This document shows, one piece after another, positions 20,265 through 31,322 of a DNA stretch of 64,000 nt. The DNA comes from Stentor coeruleus (lineage: Eukaryota; Ciliophora; Heterotrichea; Heterotrichida; Stentoridae), in the NCBI GenBank assembly GCA_001970955.1, contig MPUH01000121.1:1-64000 (forward strand). The letters are read 5' to 3'. Below the pieces are notes generated by a model. The model was not told where the DNA came from. It made no database searches and saw only the letters and a list, made by a program, of their open reading frames with translations. The position numbers were made by a program, and so were the translations under genes. Numbering within the stretch: position 1 is the stretch's first letter; every line of letters begins with the position of its first letter.

Positions 20265-22367
20265 ATGGGAAACACTACTCAAGGAGTTCATAATTTAGGA
20301 TCATGTGTCCTTTATCCAAGTAGTCATTTTCAAGTAAATTGCTTTGATATGATTCCTTCTGTATCAATAATCTCAGCATATTATCTTCAAGACCATATGG
20401 TTTTTATAGGCCATGAGTCTGTTGATAGTTTTTCAAATACAACTTTAGCCAATGAGTATGTAATAGAAAAACCTCATTGTATAAATCAAGCTCATGTGAC
20501 AAAAAATGAACTTTTTCTCGCTTTGAGTAATGGGATTATAAGTATTTTAAACCCAGTGACTTTAGAATTTAAAAGCAAAATTGTCCCTGAAAAACTTATT
20601 CCAGGCAAAGCTACCTGTATGATTAAAGGACACTCTATGCTTTTTCTTGGACATTTAGCTGGAGATGTCACAATGTGGGATTTAGAAACCAAAAAACTCT
20701 TCAGAGAATACTCAACACCTAAAATAAGCCCTGTTGAATATTTCGCTTATAGTTATAGATATTCATTATTATGTGTATCAAGTGGGAATACAATTGGATG
20801 TAAAATTAAAATCATCGGGACTAAAAATTGTTATGAAATGAACTTAGAAGGTGTTATTGGAAAATGTGTTGGGCTTATAATTTTTGATGACCAAAACTTT
20901 GTTTGTGCTCAAGAAACTTATAGAAACCAGATTTTATTATGGGATATAATCAGTGGAAATTTACTTGTCATAGCTTTATGTCCTGAGTTTTTCCCTAAAT
21001 GTAATGCGACATCTTTATGTCGGACAAATCTGAATGATATGGGATTTGCTGTTGGATTCACACAAAATTCTATAGCATGGGGGGAGATAAAATACAATGA
21101 AAAAACTTGTAAGTATTATTTTTTATGGAATGGAAGGGCTAAATCTATTATTGATGGAAATGTTGTTGCATTGAGGTATTCACAAGAACTTAAAGGGTTT
21201 ATTATAATATGTGATAGACCTTTGGTGCTTTTTCTTAAAGATTTAGATCAGGAGATATTAAAAGAACAGAATAAAATGCAAAATTTAACTCTTGATGAAT
21301 GTGATGAAGATTGTAATAATAAAGTTAAAGTGTATAGAAAAGGACAGATTAATAAAGTTCAAATAGTAAGTAAGGATGTTGTTAAAAAAATTAGGGAAAG
21401 ATATGATGGAAAACAAGAGTATAAGGAAAGGGAAATTGATGATAATGAAAAAATTAGGGGTTTTATGAGGATGTATGAGGATGAAGAAAAAAAAGATATG
21501 AAAGTTGAGGAAGTGAAGGAAAAAAAGGAAAATAAAATTGAAGAAAGGGTGAATGATAGAGGGAAAAAATTAGGAAGGGGAAATGTATGGGGGGTTATTG
21601 AGAATGAAGATGATAGGCTGAGGATAGAAGGGGAGAAGTTTAAGGAAAAGTTGAAAGTAAGAAAAAATGATGTTGATAATATAGGGGATTATGAAAAAAA
21701 TGTAGATTCAACAATGACCGAAGAGTCAATTAAGTTATTAAAACAGAAGATTGAATTAGCGATTGTAGAAAAAACTATAGAAAATCTTAAACAAACTGAG
21801 AAAATCAATAGTTTACACAATCAAGATACTTTTTTAGAGGAAAATAAAGAAACAGTTTCTAATGCTATTACTGATTATGCTATCAAAGATAGCCTCCCTA
21901 TTGTAACAAACACAGCTCAAGATACTCAAATTGAGCCAATAAAACCTTCCCATATAGAAAATCCTAAGAAAATTCAAGAATCTCATGACCAAATAAAAAA
22001 ATCATCTGAAGATAAAAATTTATTATCTCAATTAGAGCCTATAGAAAATACTCTTATAAAAAACTCTGAAAAAAATGAACCTGCTGAAGAATTCAAAGAT
22101 CCAGTTCTTGAATTAAAAATCAATTCTAATGAACCTGCAAAAAAACTACTATCAGAAGAAAGCAGTAACGAAAGCAAAACAGCTCCTGCAACAACTGTAC
22201 CGCCACCTATAAAAAAACAATCAAGCCCATTTCAAGTGTTTTTAAACATCAAAAAGCCTGAACTGTTAAAAGAAAACCCATCAGCTACGCATAAAGAAAT
22301 TGTATTAAAAGTTACCCAGCTCTGGGGACAACTCACCGAAATAGAAAAGCGTCAATACTCCTTATAA
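20265..22367 (+). CDS. WD-type propeller protein with C-terminal HMG-box-like segment
   Basis: A 700-residue protein. Residues about 1-330 look like a WD40-type propeller (GDVTMWDLETKKLF, NQILLWDIISGNLL). Residues about 340-490 are extremely charged and purine-encoded (Lys/Glu/Asp), followed by a Glu/Asn/Ser-rich region. The last 48 residues (from SSPFQVFLNIKKPELL to LWGQLTEIEKRQYSL) match the first two helices of an HMG box and then stop, so the third helix is short or missing. WD40 plus HMG box is the order in the replisome adaptor WDHD1/And-1/Ctf4, but that protein is longer and has a SepB domain not seen here. A chromatin role is a reasonable guess; orthology is not established. Confidence 0.65.
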   Translation: MGNTTQGVHNLGSCVLYPSSHFQVNCFDMIPSVSIISAYYLQDHMVFIGHESVDSFSNTTLANEYVIEKPHCINQAHVTKNELFLALSNGIISILNPVTLEFKSKIVPEKLIPGKATCMIKGHSMLFLGHLAGDVTMWDLETKKLFREYSTPKISPVEYFAYSYRYSLLCVSSGNTIGCKIKIIGTKNCYEMNLEGVIGKCVGLIIFDDQNFVCAQETYRNQILLWDIISGNLLVIALCPEFFPKCNATSLCRTNLNDMGFAVGFTQNSIAWGEIKYNEKTCKYYFLWNGRAKSIIDGNVVALRYSQELKGFIIICDRPLVLFLKDLDQEILKEQNKMQNLTLDECDEDCNNKVKVYRKGQINKVQIVSKDVVKKIRERYDGKQEYKEREIDDNEKIRGFMRMYEDEEKKDMKVEEVKEKKENKIEERVNDRGKKLGRGNVWGVIENEDDRLRIEGEKFKEKLKVRKNDVDNIGDYEKNVDSTMTEESIKLLKQKIELAIVEKTIENLKQTEKINSLHNQDTFLEENKETVSNAITDYAIKDSLPIVTNTAQDTQIEPIKPSHIENPKKIQESHDQIKKSSEDKNLLSQLEPIENTLIKNSEKNEPAEEFKDPVLELKINSNEPAKKLLSEESSNESKTAPATTVPPPIKKQSSPFQVFLNIKKPELLKENPSATHKEIVLKVTQLWGQLTEIEKRQYSL

Positions 22368-22619
22368 ATATCTTAATTCCTCAAATCCTTCTCCTAACTT
22401 CCTATCAAAGATTTTCCTCTTTAAAACCCCTAATTTTTTTCAAACCATTTCTTCCCTTATTAAATCTTTTGCTAGCCACATAATCTCATTATAAAATTCT
22501 TTTTATCTATACCAAAACTCTTAAAAAAATTTTTATCTCTCATATCATCCATTTTAATTACCCCAACTAGCCATGTTAGTCCTATAAATAACAATCGATA
22601 ATTCAAGTTTATATAATAC

Positions 22620-23699
22620 ATGGAAAGTCCAAAAAAAAGACTTGGAGTTTTTCGAGAAATCACACGTGACCTGTCTCCTAAAGAAGATTTTCCTAGCCAC
22701 TCTGAAGAAAACAGGCAGAATCCTTACAGAAATTTCGAAAACCCTACTCAGACCGAGCATAGATTTAATGCTGGGAGTGCAGAATTTCTGTCTTTATACG
22801 ACCAGAAGTTGATGCAGGAAAAGAAAGATAGTGTGAATACTGGTGCTGAAAGAGAAGTCGCTGTTAAACATATGAATTTGTATGAAAAAGGAACTATGAA
22901 AGGAAACCAAGGGTTTGTGGTAAATGCTAAAAACTCACAAAGCTTATCTATTAAGCATTTAGAAGCAGACACTGGACAAAACATAAAAAGCACAGGCTCA
23001 CCTGTGCGTGCTATATCTCCTACTTTTAAGGTTCCTAAAGATTTTAGCAATGCACAAAAATATTGTCAGAAAGGGAATATTTCCCAATATCAAAGGAAAT
23101 TAGCAACACCAACAACTTTTATAGCTAGAAATAGGGGGTTTAATTTTGATAGTTCATTAGAAGGAAGTGGTTTTTTATCAAATAGAAGTGTTAATATGAA
23201 AATTAGCACAGAAGAGTCAAGCAGAGAGGAAACTGAGGAAAGAAGGAAGCCTAAAAAACGACCTCTTGAAGAATCTGAGAAGAATTTTTATGTTATTAGA
23301 CTTGATATTATTGCTAGTGGAAGAGATACTAGAACTACAGTTATGATCAAAAATATTCCTAATAAATATACACAACGTATGCTTTTACAAACAATCGATA
23401 AGAAATTTTCAGGGACCTACGATTTTTTGTATCTTCCAATAGATTTTAAGGTAATTTTTATTCAGAATAGGTGTAATGTTGGGTATGCCTTCATCAATTT
23501 TTTGAATTTCAGGGTAATTGTTGATTTTTTCAAAGAATTCAATGACAAGCGCTGGGAAAAGTTCAATTCAGAAAAGATTTGTGCTTTGGCTTATGCTAGA
23601 ATCCAGGGTTTGCAAGACCTTGTACACCATTTCCAGAATTCTTCTGTTATTAACCAAGAAGACAATAAAGTAAAGCCAATAATTTTATCAAAAAATTAG
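22620..23699 (+). CDS. Mei2-type RNA-binding protein, one 15-nt intron
   Basis: A 354-residue product after removal of the in-frame intron gtaatttttattcag (23451-23465). Unspliced, the intron would add five residues within the diagnostic motif; spliced, the text reads YLPIDFKNRCNVGYAFINF, the Mei2 C-terminal RRM signature, preceded by TTVMIKNIPNKYTQRMLL and followed by WEKFNSEKICALAYARIQG. The N-terminal 220 residues are low-complexity and probably disordered. In yeast and plants, Mei2-like proteins bind RNA through this RRM and promote meiosis or differentiation. In a ciliate the role could concern conjugation, but this is untested. Only the third-type RRM is present; the two N-terminal RRMs of longer relatives are absent. 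Confidence 0.88.
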   Translation: MESPKKRLGVFREITRDLSPKEDFPSHSEENRQNPYRNFENPTQTEHRFNAGSAEFLSLYDQKLMQEKKDSVNTGAEREVAVKHMNLYEKGTMKGNQGFVVNAKNSQSLSIKHLEADTGQNIKSTGSPVRAISPTFKVPKDFSNAQKYCQKGNISQYQRKLATPTTFIARNRGFNFDSSLEGSGFLSNRSVNMKISTEESSREETEERRKPKKRPLEESEKNFYVIRLDIIASGRDTRTTVMIKNIPNKYTQRMLLQTIDKKFSGTYDFLYLPIDFKVIFIQNRCNVGYAFINFLNFRVIVDFFKEFNDKRWEKFNSEKICALAYARIQGLQDLVHHFQNSSVINQEDNKVKPIILSKN

Positions 23700-24120
23700 G
23701 ATAATTAAATGATTTTTCATCCCTTAACTATTTTAAACCTCCAAATTACTTTATTTCTCCTACATCGACTTCAATTTCCCTTATTATAAAGCCTAAAATC
23801 TTATAAAAATTATCATCTCTTTTATTAATAAAAGTAATCATAACTGTTTTATTAACACTAAAATCAAAAAAACCATGAACACGATTTTTTTTTAATAAAA
23901 ATACATTTTAAATACAAAACTCATAATTTTTACTAATACTTTTTCCATTATATACTATTAATATCTAAGCTTTAATAAGATTTTCAATATAAAATAAGCC
24001 TAAATTCTATTATATATTCAAAACAATAAAACCAGTATTAAAAATCTTAGAAAAAAAAATCTCATAATTATATAATTTCGCCTTTTTTTATAAAAACTAC
24101 GTTTCATTATATCTTATTAC
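23700..24120. other. Convergent intergenic region
   Basis: AT-rich with homopolymer A and T runs; C-rich just after the Mei2-type gene. Probably holds 3' ends of two genes. Nothing specific seen. Confidence 0.5.
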
Positions 24121-24975
24121 TCATGCTTCTTCTTTTATTTTAATTTCATCAAAAGATATACTGAATTCCACAGATTTTCTAGATTTATACAAAAGTCCTT
24201 TACGAATTTTTTTATTAAGACAAATAGCAACACCGTTAAAAGTACCATGCAAGCCTAACCAGCACTCTAGCGCAAGAGAAAGATAAACCAAATAGCATTT
24301 TTCTTCACTAAAAAATTGAATAAATCTAAGAATTGTAAAAGGGATTATAACAATCCCTATAATAAACGAGTAAACATATCCTCTTGCAAATATGATTTCA
24401 TAATCTACTGATTTTGATGTTTTCTTTAGATTATTTTTGATTTTTAAATATATGAAAGCTATAGTAATCAAGTAAATCCAGGTTGGAATATAAACTAAAC
24501 ATAATCGCCATAAACTATCTACCTTCCCTGTTCCTATGCTACATTCATAATACTGACGACCATAACTATCAGTAATAAATGGTAATACCAAAAGTATAGG
24601 TGTTACTACAAATGCTATTATAAACCAAAATTTATGACTAACTTCTAAATCATCTTTTTTTGAAATAATAATCCTATACAAAGTTACTGGTATAGCAAAT
24701 GCCCAATAAATATTCGACATGTACGTAGTTTCTATAAAATATCCGCATATCTTGCATATTATAATATCATCTTTAAAAATTGTAAACATAATCACTGCAA
24801 TACTTCTTATAATGTTATTGATTGACATGTATACAATCAGTTTCAGTGTAAATCCTTCAACTATCTTATTTTTGAAGGATAAAAAGACTATAATTAATCC
24901 AGTAACCAAAGATATTAGAGCTGATATTAATAATACAAAAGAACCATCTTGAGTGCTTTCACTATAGCAGGACAT
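24121..24975 (-). CDS. Seven-transmembrane receptor, protist cAMP-receptor-like type (copy 1)
   Basis: A 284-residue protein with seven hydrophobic segments, a short extracellular N terminus and a short basic Ser-containing tail. It shares a set of motifs with the gene at 26159-27022: S(N/V)xxWAxxIPVTLY near TM3, PFxTxSYG after TM4, YxPxW in TM5, YSxIIG..PxTIxRFI in TM6, and a TM7 ending in LNxKI. The size and TM layout resemble the cAMP-receptor-like GPCR group of protists, a call by eye. It probably signals through a G protein at the cell surface; the ligand is unknown. The tail (KSRKSVEFSISFDE) offers phosphorylation sites. It ends with TGA. Confidence 0.7.
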   Translation of the reverse strand: MSCYSESTQDGSFVLLISALISLVTGLIIVFLSFKNKIVEGFTLKLIVYMSINNIIRSIAVIMFTIFKDDIIICKICGYFIETTYMSNIYWAFAIPVTLYRIIISKKDDLEVSHKFWFIIAFVVTPILLVLPFITDSYGRQYYECSIGTGKVDSLWRLCLVYIPTWIYLITIAFIYLKIKNNLKKTSKSVDYEIIFARGYVYSFIIGIVIIPFTILRFIQFFSEEKCYLVYLSLALECWLGLHGTFNGVAICLNKKIRKGLLYKSRKSVEFSISFDEIKIKEEA

Positions 24976-25585
24976 AATATTTATTTACTATTCATTTAAG
25001 TATGATATTTTAATAGGTTTTATATAATAAGATATTATTTTTTGTATATCTAATAATAATTTTGATATAAAAGGCTTATTTTTAGCTCTTAGAAATAATC
25101 ATCTGCAAAAAAAAGTTATAAAATGTATATGATTAAGTAAGTTTTTATATGAAAAGCAGTTGTTTTTAATAAGAGTTAAAGAATACTAAAATTTATTTGC
25201 TGGGAATATGTCGCTTTATATAAAAACCATTTGGGATTTTGGAGAGAAAATTATTTTATGTTCTTATGCAGTTTATATAATCAAGAATATTATTTGATAA
25301 AAATTTATAAATCATTTGTAAAAATGCTAACTGATTTCCACTTGAAAACAATTTTTTTTTACCATTTCAGTTTAAAAATTACAATCTATTAAAATCACCA
25401 TCTATCTTATCCCAACCTATCTTTTTTATTATCATAACATCCTCTAAAACCTTCTTTCTCATAATCTTGCAAAATAAAAATCCCTATAAAAAAGAAAATC
25501 CTTCTCCCAATCTCCAACTTTCCTTCTTTTAAATCTTCGCACTTTAAACTTATAAAAATATCAAAAATTATCTCATAATAAAAAA
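24976..25585. other. Divergent intergenic region
   Basis: Lies between the receptor start and the LITAF-domain gene start. The last 200 bases before the + start are C-rich. No other feature. Confidence 0.5.
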
Positions 25586-26086
25586 ATGGATCCGAACGAC
25601 AGAAGTCCTCTTGTAGAGAATAATACTGGACCCCCAGTTTATAATCCACCTAATCCTCAAGCTTACCCACCAAATTATCCACCTCCTCAGAATTATCCTC
25701 CAGGTAATTATCCTCCTCAAGGATATCCTGGTGCATATAATCCTCAAGGTAATCCAAATCCTTATCAACAAGGATATCCTGGTGCAAATCAGCCTGTTTA
25801 TGTAGTTCAACCTGTACAACCTGGTTATGGTGGGGCAGTTGTTATCGGAGCTCCAAATCTTCTTATTCTTGGAGATATGTCAACAGAAGTAATATGTCCA
25901 CATTGTAGGCAGACTGTATTGACAAATGTTCAAAAAAGAGCTGGTAATATGGCTTGGATTATTTGTATAATCCTTTGTTGCTTTTGCTTCCCTTTCTGCA
26001 TTTACCCATTAATTTGTGACCCTTGTTTGGATACTTATCATATTTGTCCTGCATGTCAACAAGTTATATCAATTAAAACTCCTTAG
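25586..26086 (+). CDS. LITAF-domain (zinc-ribbon membrane) protein
   Basis: A 166-residue protein. Residues about 1-85 are Pro/Tyr/Asn-rich with PPVY and repeats such as NYPPxxYP and GYPGAxxPQG, a style that recruits WW-domain and ESCRT partners in animal LITAF proteins. The C-terminal LITAF domain has CPHC (about residue 107) and CPAC (about 157) zinc knuckles separated by a hydrophobic, Cys-rich segment (WIICIILCCFCFPFCIYPLIC) that inserts as a membrane hairpin. The family sits on the cytosolic face of late endosomes and lysosomes. It lies between two paralogous receptor genes on the other strand. Confidence 0.9.
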   Translation: MDPNDRSPLVENNTGPPVYNPPNPQAYPPNYPPPQNYPPGNYPPQGYPGAYNPQGNPNPYQQGYPGANQPVYVVQPVQPGYGGAVVIGAPNLLILGDMSTEVICPHCRQTVLTNVQKRAGNMAWIICIILCCFCFPFCIYPLICDPCLDTYHICPACQQVISIKTP

Positions 26087-26158
26087 TTTAGCGATTTTAT
26101 CTTAATGAAATTATTATATGATTTAGTTATAAATTTTTTTTTGAATTACGAAGCTTGA

Positions 26159-27022
26159 TTATGTGGTTAAGGTGAAGGAATTATTTGAGAATAGGTCGAA
26201 TGTATCACTTTTACTGCTTTTTAGTTTTTGTTTTATTACTATTTGAATTTTTGAATTTAGTGATAGGGCGATAAGATTAAAAAAACCTTGTAGGTGGATA
26301 AGGCCTAGAGAAAATGAATAGAGGGTGTTAAGTGTACAGGATTGATAGAAAAGGTAGATAAATCTTATGATTGTCATTGGAAGCATTGAGAAACCTATGA
26401 TAAGTGAGTATATCATACCTCTATCGGTGATTATACTTTTGTATTTAATTTCCTTTGTTCTTTTAACATGCCTATAAAGTTTCATATAAAGTGCAATAAT
26501 AACAATAATCAAACCCCAAGAAGGGGTATAAATTAGTGTTATCGACCAAATATAGCTAACATAATTTTCTTTTAATGCACAAACCAAACCTTTTTCACCA
26601 TAACTATTTGTAAAAAAAGGTATAGCCAAAATACAAGGCACCACTCCATAACAGCACAAAACCCAGCGAATATGATATTTCTCTATATTCTGAACACCTT
26701 TTATAAGTACCATATATAGTGTTACAGGAATAGATAAAGCCCAAACAACATTAGAAAGCAAACATATTGAACTTATATATGCTAGTATAAAACACACATC
26801 TTTTAATTGTCTATTAGCTGATATTATGATTATTAAAGCTCTGAATGTGTTATTAAATGACAAGTAAAGCAATATTTTCCTAGAAAATCCTTCGAGTATA
26901 TCAAAGCAAAAACAAAATATTATAATTGAAATACTACAGATTAAAGTTAAAGAACCCGATGCAAGTAACTCAATGTATATAATTTCGTTTTCAGATTCAT
27001 AGCAGACCATTTTTATATACAT
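26159..27022 (-). CDS. Seven-transmembrane receptor, protist cAMP-receptor-like type (copy 2)
   Basis: A 287-residue paralogue of the gene at 24121-24975, same strand, same length and topology. Shared motifs include SNVVWALSIPVTLYMVLI, PFFTNSYGE, LIYTPSWG, RGMIYSLIIGFSMLPMTIIR and ALSLNSKI. Differences concentrate in the N terminus, loops and tail, as expected for receptors that diverged in ligand or coupling. The frame has two possible ATGs (27022 and 27010); the first gives MYIKMVCYES. The pair probably arose by local duplication, with the LITAF-domain gene now lying between them. Confidence 0.7.
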   Translation of the reverse strand: MYIKMVCYESENEIIYIELLASGSLTLICSISIIIFCFCFDILEGFSRKILLYLSFNNTFRALIIIISANRQLKDVCFILAYISSICLLSNVVWALSIPVTLYMVLIKGVQNIEKYHIRWVLCCYGVVPCILAIPFFTNSYGEKGLVCALKENYVSYIWSITLIYTPSWGLIIVIIALYMKLYRHVKRTKEIKYKSIITDRGMIYSLIIGFSMLPMTIIRFIYLFYQSCTLNTLYSFSLGLIHLQGFFNLIALSLNSKIQIVIKQKLKSSKSDTFDLFSNNSFTLTT

Positions 27023-27333
27023 CAGTGATTCTTAAATCAAATTTTAGAATCAAATCATAAGATCAAGTATCGAATTTTCACATAAAAAAACCTAGATTTA
27101 TAAACATCCTTTCTCTTACAAAAAAACCTATAAAAAAGTTTGATTTACTATAAAATCAAATTCAATAAAATCTAAAAACCTTAAACTATTTAACTTCAAT
27201 AAGCATACCTTAATCTTAATACCCAAAAAGCTATAAAATCCAATTCTCAAACCAAAAAGTCTTCACCCCATAAAAGCCTCTTTAAATTCTCTCACTCATC
27301 ATTTACCTAGCAAAAAAACCTAATCCAATAAAA
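27023..27333. other. Divergent intergenic region
   Basis: A/C-rich on the + strand towards the mannosidase start. Should contain the 5' flanks of both genes. No other site seen. Confidence 0.5.
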
Positions 27334-30174
27334 ATGTTGCTTTTGTTGGTAACCCTCTGCAATGCTATAGATTTACACTTCATCCCTCATACTCACATAG
27401 ATGTAGGATGGACCAAAACTATTGAAATTTACTATACAACAAAAGTATCAAAAGCTTTAACAAACATCATTACTTTATTAGAAGAAAATCAATCACGAAC
27501 CTTTGTTTGGTCTGAAACTTTTTGGCTTAAAACCTACCTTGATCATTTTCCAGAAATGAAACCAAAACTTATAAGCCTTATTAATGAAGGAAGATTAGAA
27601 ATTGTAGGAGGTGGATGGGTTATGCATGATGAGTCACTTTTAGATATAGAATTAGTATCAAGACAATTAGAAACTGGACATACTTATTTAAGAGATGAGT
27701 TGGGTATTGATCATGTGCCTACAGCTTGGCAATTAGATCCTTTTGGGCATTCTAGTTTAACACCAGCTCTTTTTGAGAAATTCGGCTATGAAAATTTGGT
27801 CATGGGAAGGGTTGAAGGGACTTTTCATGTAATTTTTATATAGAGTAATTTGAAAGGATCAGGGAATACAGAGTTTATCTGGAAGTCATCAAGACTTGGA
27901 GCCCAGAGCGGGATTTTTACTCATGTTCTTTATAATCATTATAATCTTCCTGAGTTCTTAGATAGCCGTTTACCACAAAAGTGCTTTAAAAGTTTACCTT
28001 TATCTTCAAGTGACCTTAAAAAATGCTTGTCAAGTCTAAAATCTTTTGCTGATTCTATGTCTAAAGCATATGATAATGATGTTATTATGGTGTTATTTGG
28101 TGATGATGAGTTTTTTCATGATCTTAACGAGTCTCGTAGGCTTTTTAAATTACTCGAAGATTTAAGAGACTCATCTCAAGATATTAATATAAAAATATCA
28201 ACACCCAGTAAATATTTCGAAGCAGTCAAAGCTAAAAAACATAGTTTTCCTGTTATAGAAGCAGATTTATTACCATATATCACATCACATATAAGAAGAA
28301 GACCATTATCATGGACTGGTTATTACTCATCTAGGCCAAGTTTAAAAAAACAGATTTATGAAAGTCATAGTTTAGCTAGAGCTACAGAAATCTTCGCTGC
28401 TTTAACAATTAATATTAGTATCTCAGCTTCAGAATCTTGTATTAGCACCCATCATGATGCTATAACAGGGACTAATCAATATAAAGTCAATGTTGATTAT
28501 ACAAATCGTCTTAATAATGAACAATCTTATTTTGTATCAGTTATTAGTGATTTATATACAAGAATGCTTATACCTAAAAATGAGTCTTTTGCTTTAATTA
28601 CACCTTATAAAATCCTTGTAGCTTATAATTCTTTAAACTGGAAAGTTACTCAATTGTTTACTTATATATCACAAAGTCCATATGTTATTGTTTATGATAG
28701 TAATGGTGAGTATATAATTTCACAATCAATCCCATTAGATGATTCTTATATAATATTCTTTAAACTTACCCTCCAAGCGCTATCTTTTACTAGTATTTTT
28801 ATAAACGAACAAAGTTCTTCATGTGATTTATGTAGTGAAATATCAGATATATTATATACAGACAATATAAACAATGGGATTTATGATATAACTTTTGACA
28901 ATGGACTTATTGAAAGCATTTCAGCTAAAGGATCTAGGATGTTTTTATCATCAAGTCTTATCAGATATGAAGCTTTACAAGGTGGGGCTTATGAATTCAG
29001 ACCAATGGTAAGTTTTATATAGAAAGATGGGGTTAAAACTGGAAATCTTAAAAGTTTTACAATATATAAAGGTAAACTTTTAACTTATGTTATAAGCGAA
29101 TTCAACTTTAAATCACAAGTTTATAGACAACAAGTTATAATCCCTGAGAAATCAGATTATTTTATTATGAAATTTAAAGTTAAAGCAGAACTTGGTGATG
29201 AAGTTTTTATGAGAATGTATAACCCTACAAGTGAAAGTAGATGGTTTTATAGTTTTAATACAGCTGATGTTATTAGTAGGAAAAAAAATAAAAGTAAAAA
29301 TTCCCTTTATGGTGAAAATGAATTTCCTATTGTTGGAGCTTTGCTTATAAAATCAGATGATAAATTTTTGCATATATATCCAAGGTTTCCTTTAGGAGCA
29401 GGGATTGTAGGTAGTAATTTTTTTGAACTTCATTTACATAGGAATCCAGAAAGGGATGATGTGCTTGGTCTTGGATTACCACTTAATGATACCAGTACGG
29501 TTGAACATGAGTTTTTGTTTACTATTGATACTATGAATTTTACGAATTTGTGGAAAAATTATTTGATGCATAAGAATAAACCGCAAATCTTTGCAATAAA
29601 TTCTTCAGATCAACTCACTTTGAGTATTTCCAAAGCAAAACTCTATAAAGATCCATATAATTATATTACAGAATACTCAATTGGCTCAGAAGATGAATGC
29701 ACTTATTTATCCCGTTTGCATTTTTCTAGAAATACTATGGTGGCTGATCTTCTTAATATTTGCGATAAAGCAGATAACTTCGAGCTTATAAACAGTAAAA
29801 TTATCAAACCAGTTCTGACAAATGGCAACCAAATAAGAGTCAGAAACACATATTTAATAGATGAAACTCTTATATACCCTGAAAATGACCAAAAACTTGA
29901 AAAATGGCCTTCTAGTGACAATAAAAACTACGACCTTAAACCTTTTGAATTCCAGTCCTTTGAAATCCTTCGTAATTTTTCTTACGACTATAAAGAAAAT
30001 GAAAAACAGCCTTTCATATACAAATTCTCAAACATAATCACAACTTCTGATCTTACAATCATCGACTCTTATACAACATTATTTATGCTAGTAATGATCT
30101 TATTCACTTTATCAATAATTTGTGTTTTGGCTATGTCTTTATTAAAACTAAAGAACTTCAAAAAATTAGAATAG
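27334..30174 (+). CDS. GH38 alpha-mannosidase (lysosomal type), two 15-nt introns
   Basis: Three exons (27334-27828, 27844-29007, 29023-30174) are joined over gtaatttttatatag (27829-27843) and gtaagttttatatag (29008-29022), giving 936 residues. Each intron carries an in-frame stop, so only splicing gives a full enzyme. A signal peptide (MLLLLVTLCNA) is followed at once by the GH38 core: zinc ligands H21 and D23 in HTHIDVGW, nucleophile D135 in WQLDPFGHS, and HHDAITGTNQYKVNVDYTNRL. The C-terminal mannosidase beta domains follow. A hydrophobic segment near the end (LFMLVMILFTLSIICVLAMSLL) and a short basic tail suggest a membrane anchor, unusual for soluble lysosomal relatives. It trims mannose from N-glycans in lysosomes or food vacuoles. 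Confidence 0.95.
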
Positions 30175-30341
30175 GGTAAATAACCATAAAAATAGGACTT
30201 AATATTTCTAAACATAAACCCACCCTTTTTACAAGAAAAAAACATAACTTTTATATTAATTTTATCTTTAAACTGCATCCTAACCTATTTTTTCTTATAA
30301 AAACCCCAGTTTATTTTAAAGTTTATAAAACCTGCAAAAAA

Positions 30342-31322
30342 TTATATCGCTTTTAATGTCAATTGCTTTCTTAAAGATCTAATATGCTCATGGACCATAG
30401 TATCTAACTTAAACTTTTCTTCAGTATTCACAGGTCCTCCAATCAACTCATCTTCAATAAGTATTGGACTTGGTTTTTCTTCAGCAATACTTTGAAGATG
30501 GTCTATTTTCACTCTAAGTATCTGTCGTTTCTTCTCATTTATACTATCAGTTGCTGGTGGCCATAGTTTTCTCATTTCTGACATGATGTATTTATTGACT
30601 GGTGTTGGAATTGAAGATTTTTCATGTTTACGAGCTGTTGTGATTTTAGAAATTGTGGATTTAGATAAAACCATTGTTGGTCTTGGGGATCTTATAAGCG
30701 GTAAAGAAGTGTTTTTAGTTAATTCTCCTTCTGGTATAGGATTGTATTTGTTTTCTGGTATGCATTTCTTTTTTTTATCTTTGAAAACTAGTATTGATTG
30801 ACGAGACTCTCCGAAATTACGTTTGTTTAAGCTAAGAAATGAGGCGGCTTCACCATTAAGCACATCGTCATTTGAAAGAAACTCTTTACCAATATCATCT
30901 TTAAGAGTATAATCCACAATAGATTTTAGTTTCTGGATTTTCGCTGAAGATTTGCACTTATGATTTGTGACGTTTTCTTTGATTTTTTCTTTGCGTTGCA
31001 GATAATTGGGACTTTTATGAAAAATTCTGTCAAATTTGCATAGAGTAAATGGTTCTAGAGTTTCTTGTATGTCTTTTAAAAGTGCCTCCTTAGTTTTGCT
31101 AACATGATTTTGCATTTCATTACACCTTTCGACTAAATGATTCATAGGCTGAGTATCTATTTTCAAGTATTTCAAATTATCTACTATAGAAAGCTTTCTG
31201 TTTAACTCAATACTGCATGGAATTCTGCATTGTGGAGAAAAGCTCTGTGGTGGACGGACTTTTTTTGCATTCATATACCTGGACTGCGTGTTTTTATCAT
31301 AATGATTTTTTCCAATAGACAT
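30342..31322 (-). CDS. Hypothetical basic protein
   Basis: A 326-residue protein with ATG in an ATAAATG context. Lys/Arg- and Ser-rich, largely without hydrophobic segments. A helical stretch (about 55-95) and a C-terminal helical part (EKFKLDTMVHEHIRSLRKQL) are visible. A segment with SLPLIRSPRPTMVLSKSTIS looks disordered and phosphorylatable. No domain is recognised. Confidence 0.6.
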   Translation of the reverse strand: MSIGKNHYDKNTQSRYMNAKKVRPPQSFSPQCRIPCSIELNRKLSIVDNLKYLKIDTQPMNHLVERCNEMQNHVSKTKEALLKDIQETLEPFTLCKFDRIFHKSPNYLQRKEKIKENVTNHKCKSSAKIQKLKSIVDYTLKDDIGKEFLSNDDVLNGEAASFLSLNKRNFGESRQSILVFKDKKKKCIPENKYNPIPEGELTKNTSLPLIRSPRPTMVLSKSTISKITTARKHEKSSIPTPVNKYIMSEMRKLWPPATDSINEKKRQILRVKIDHLQSIAEEKPSPILIEDELIGGPVNTEEKFKLDTMVHEHIRSLRKQLTLKAI

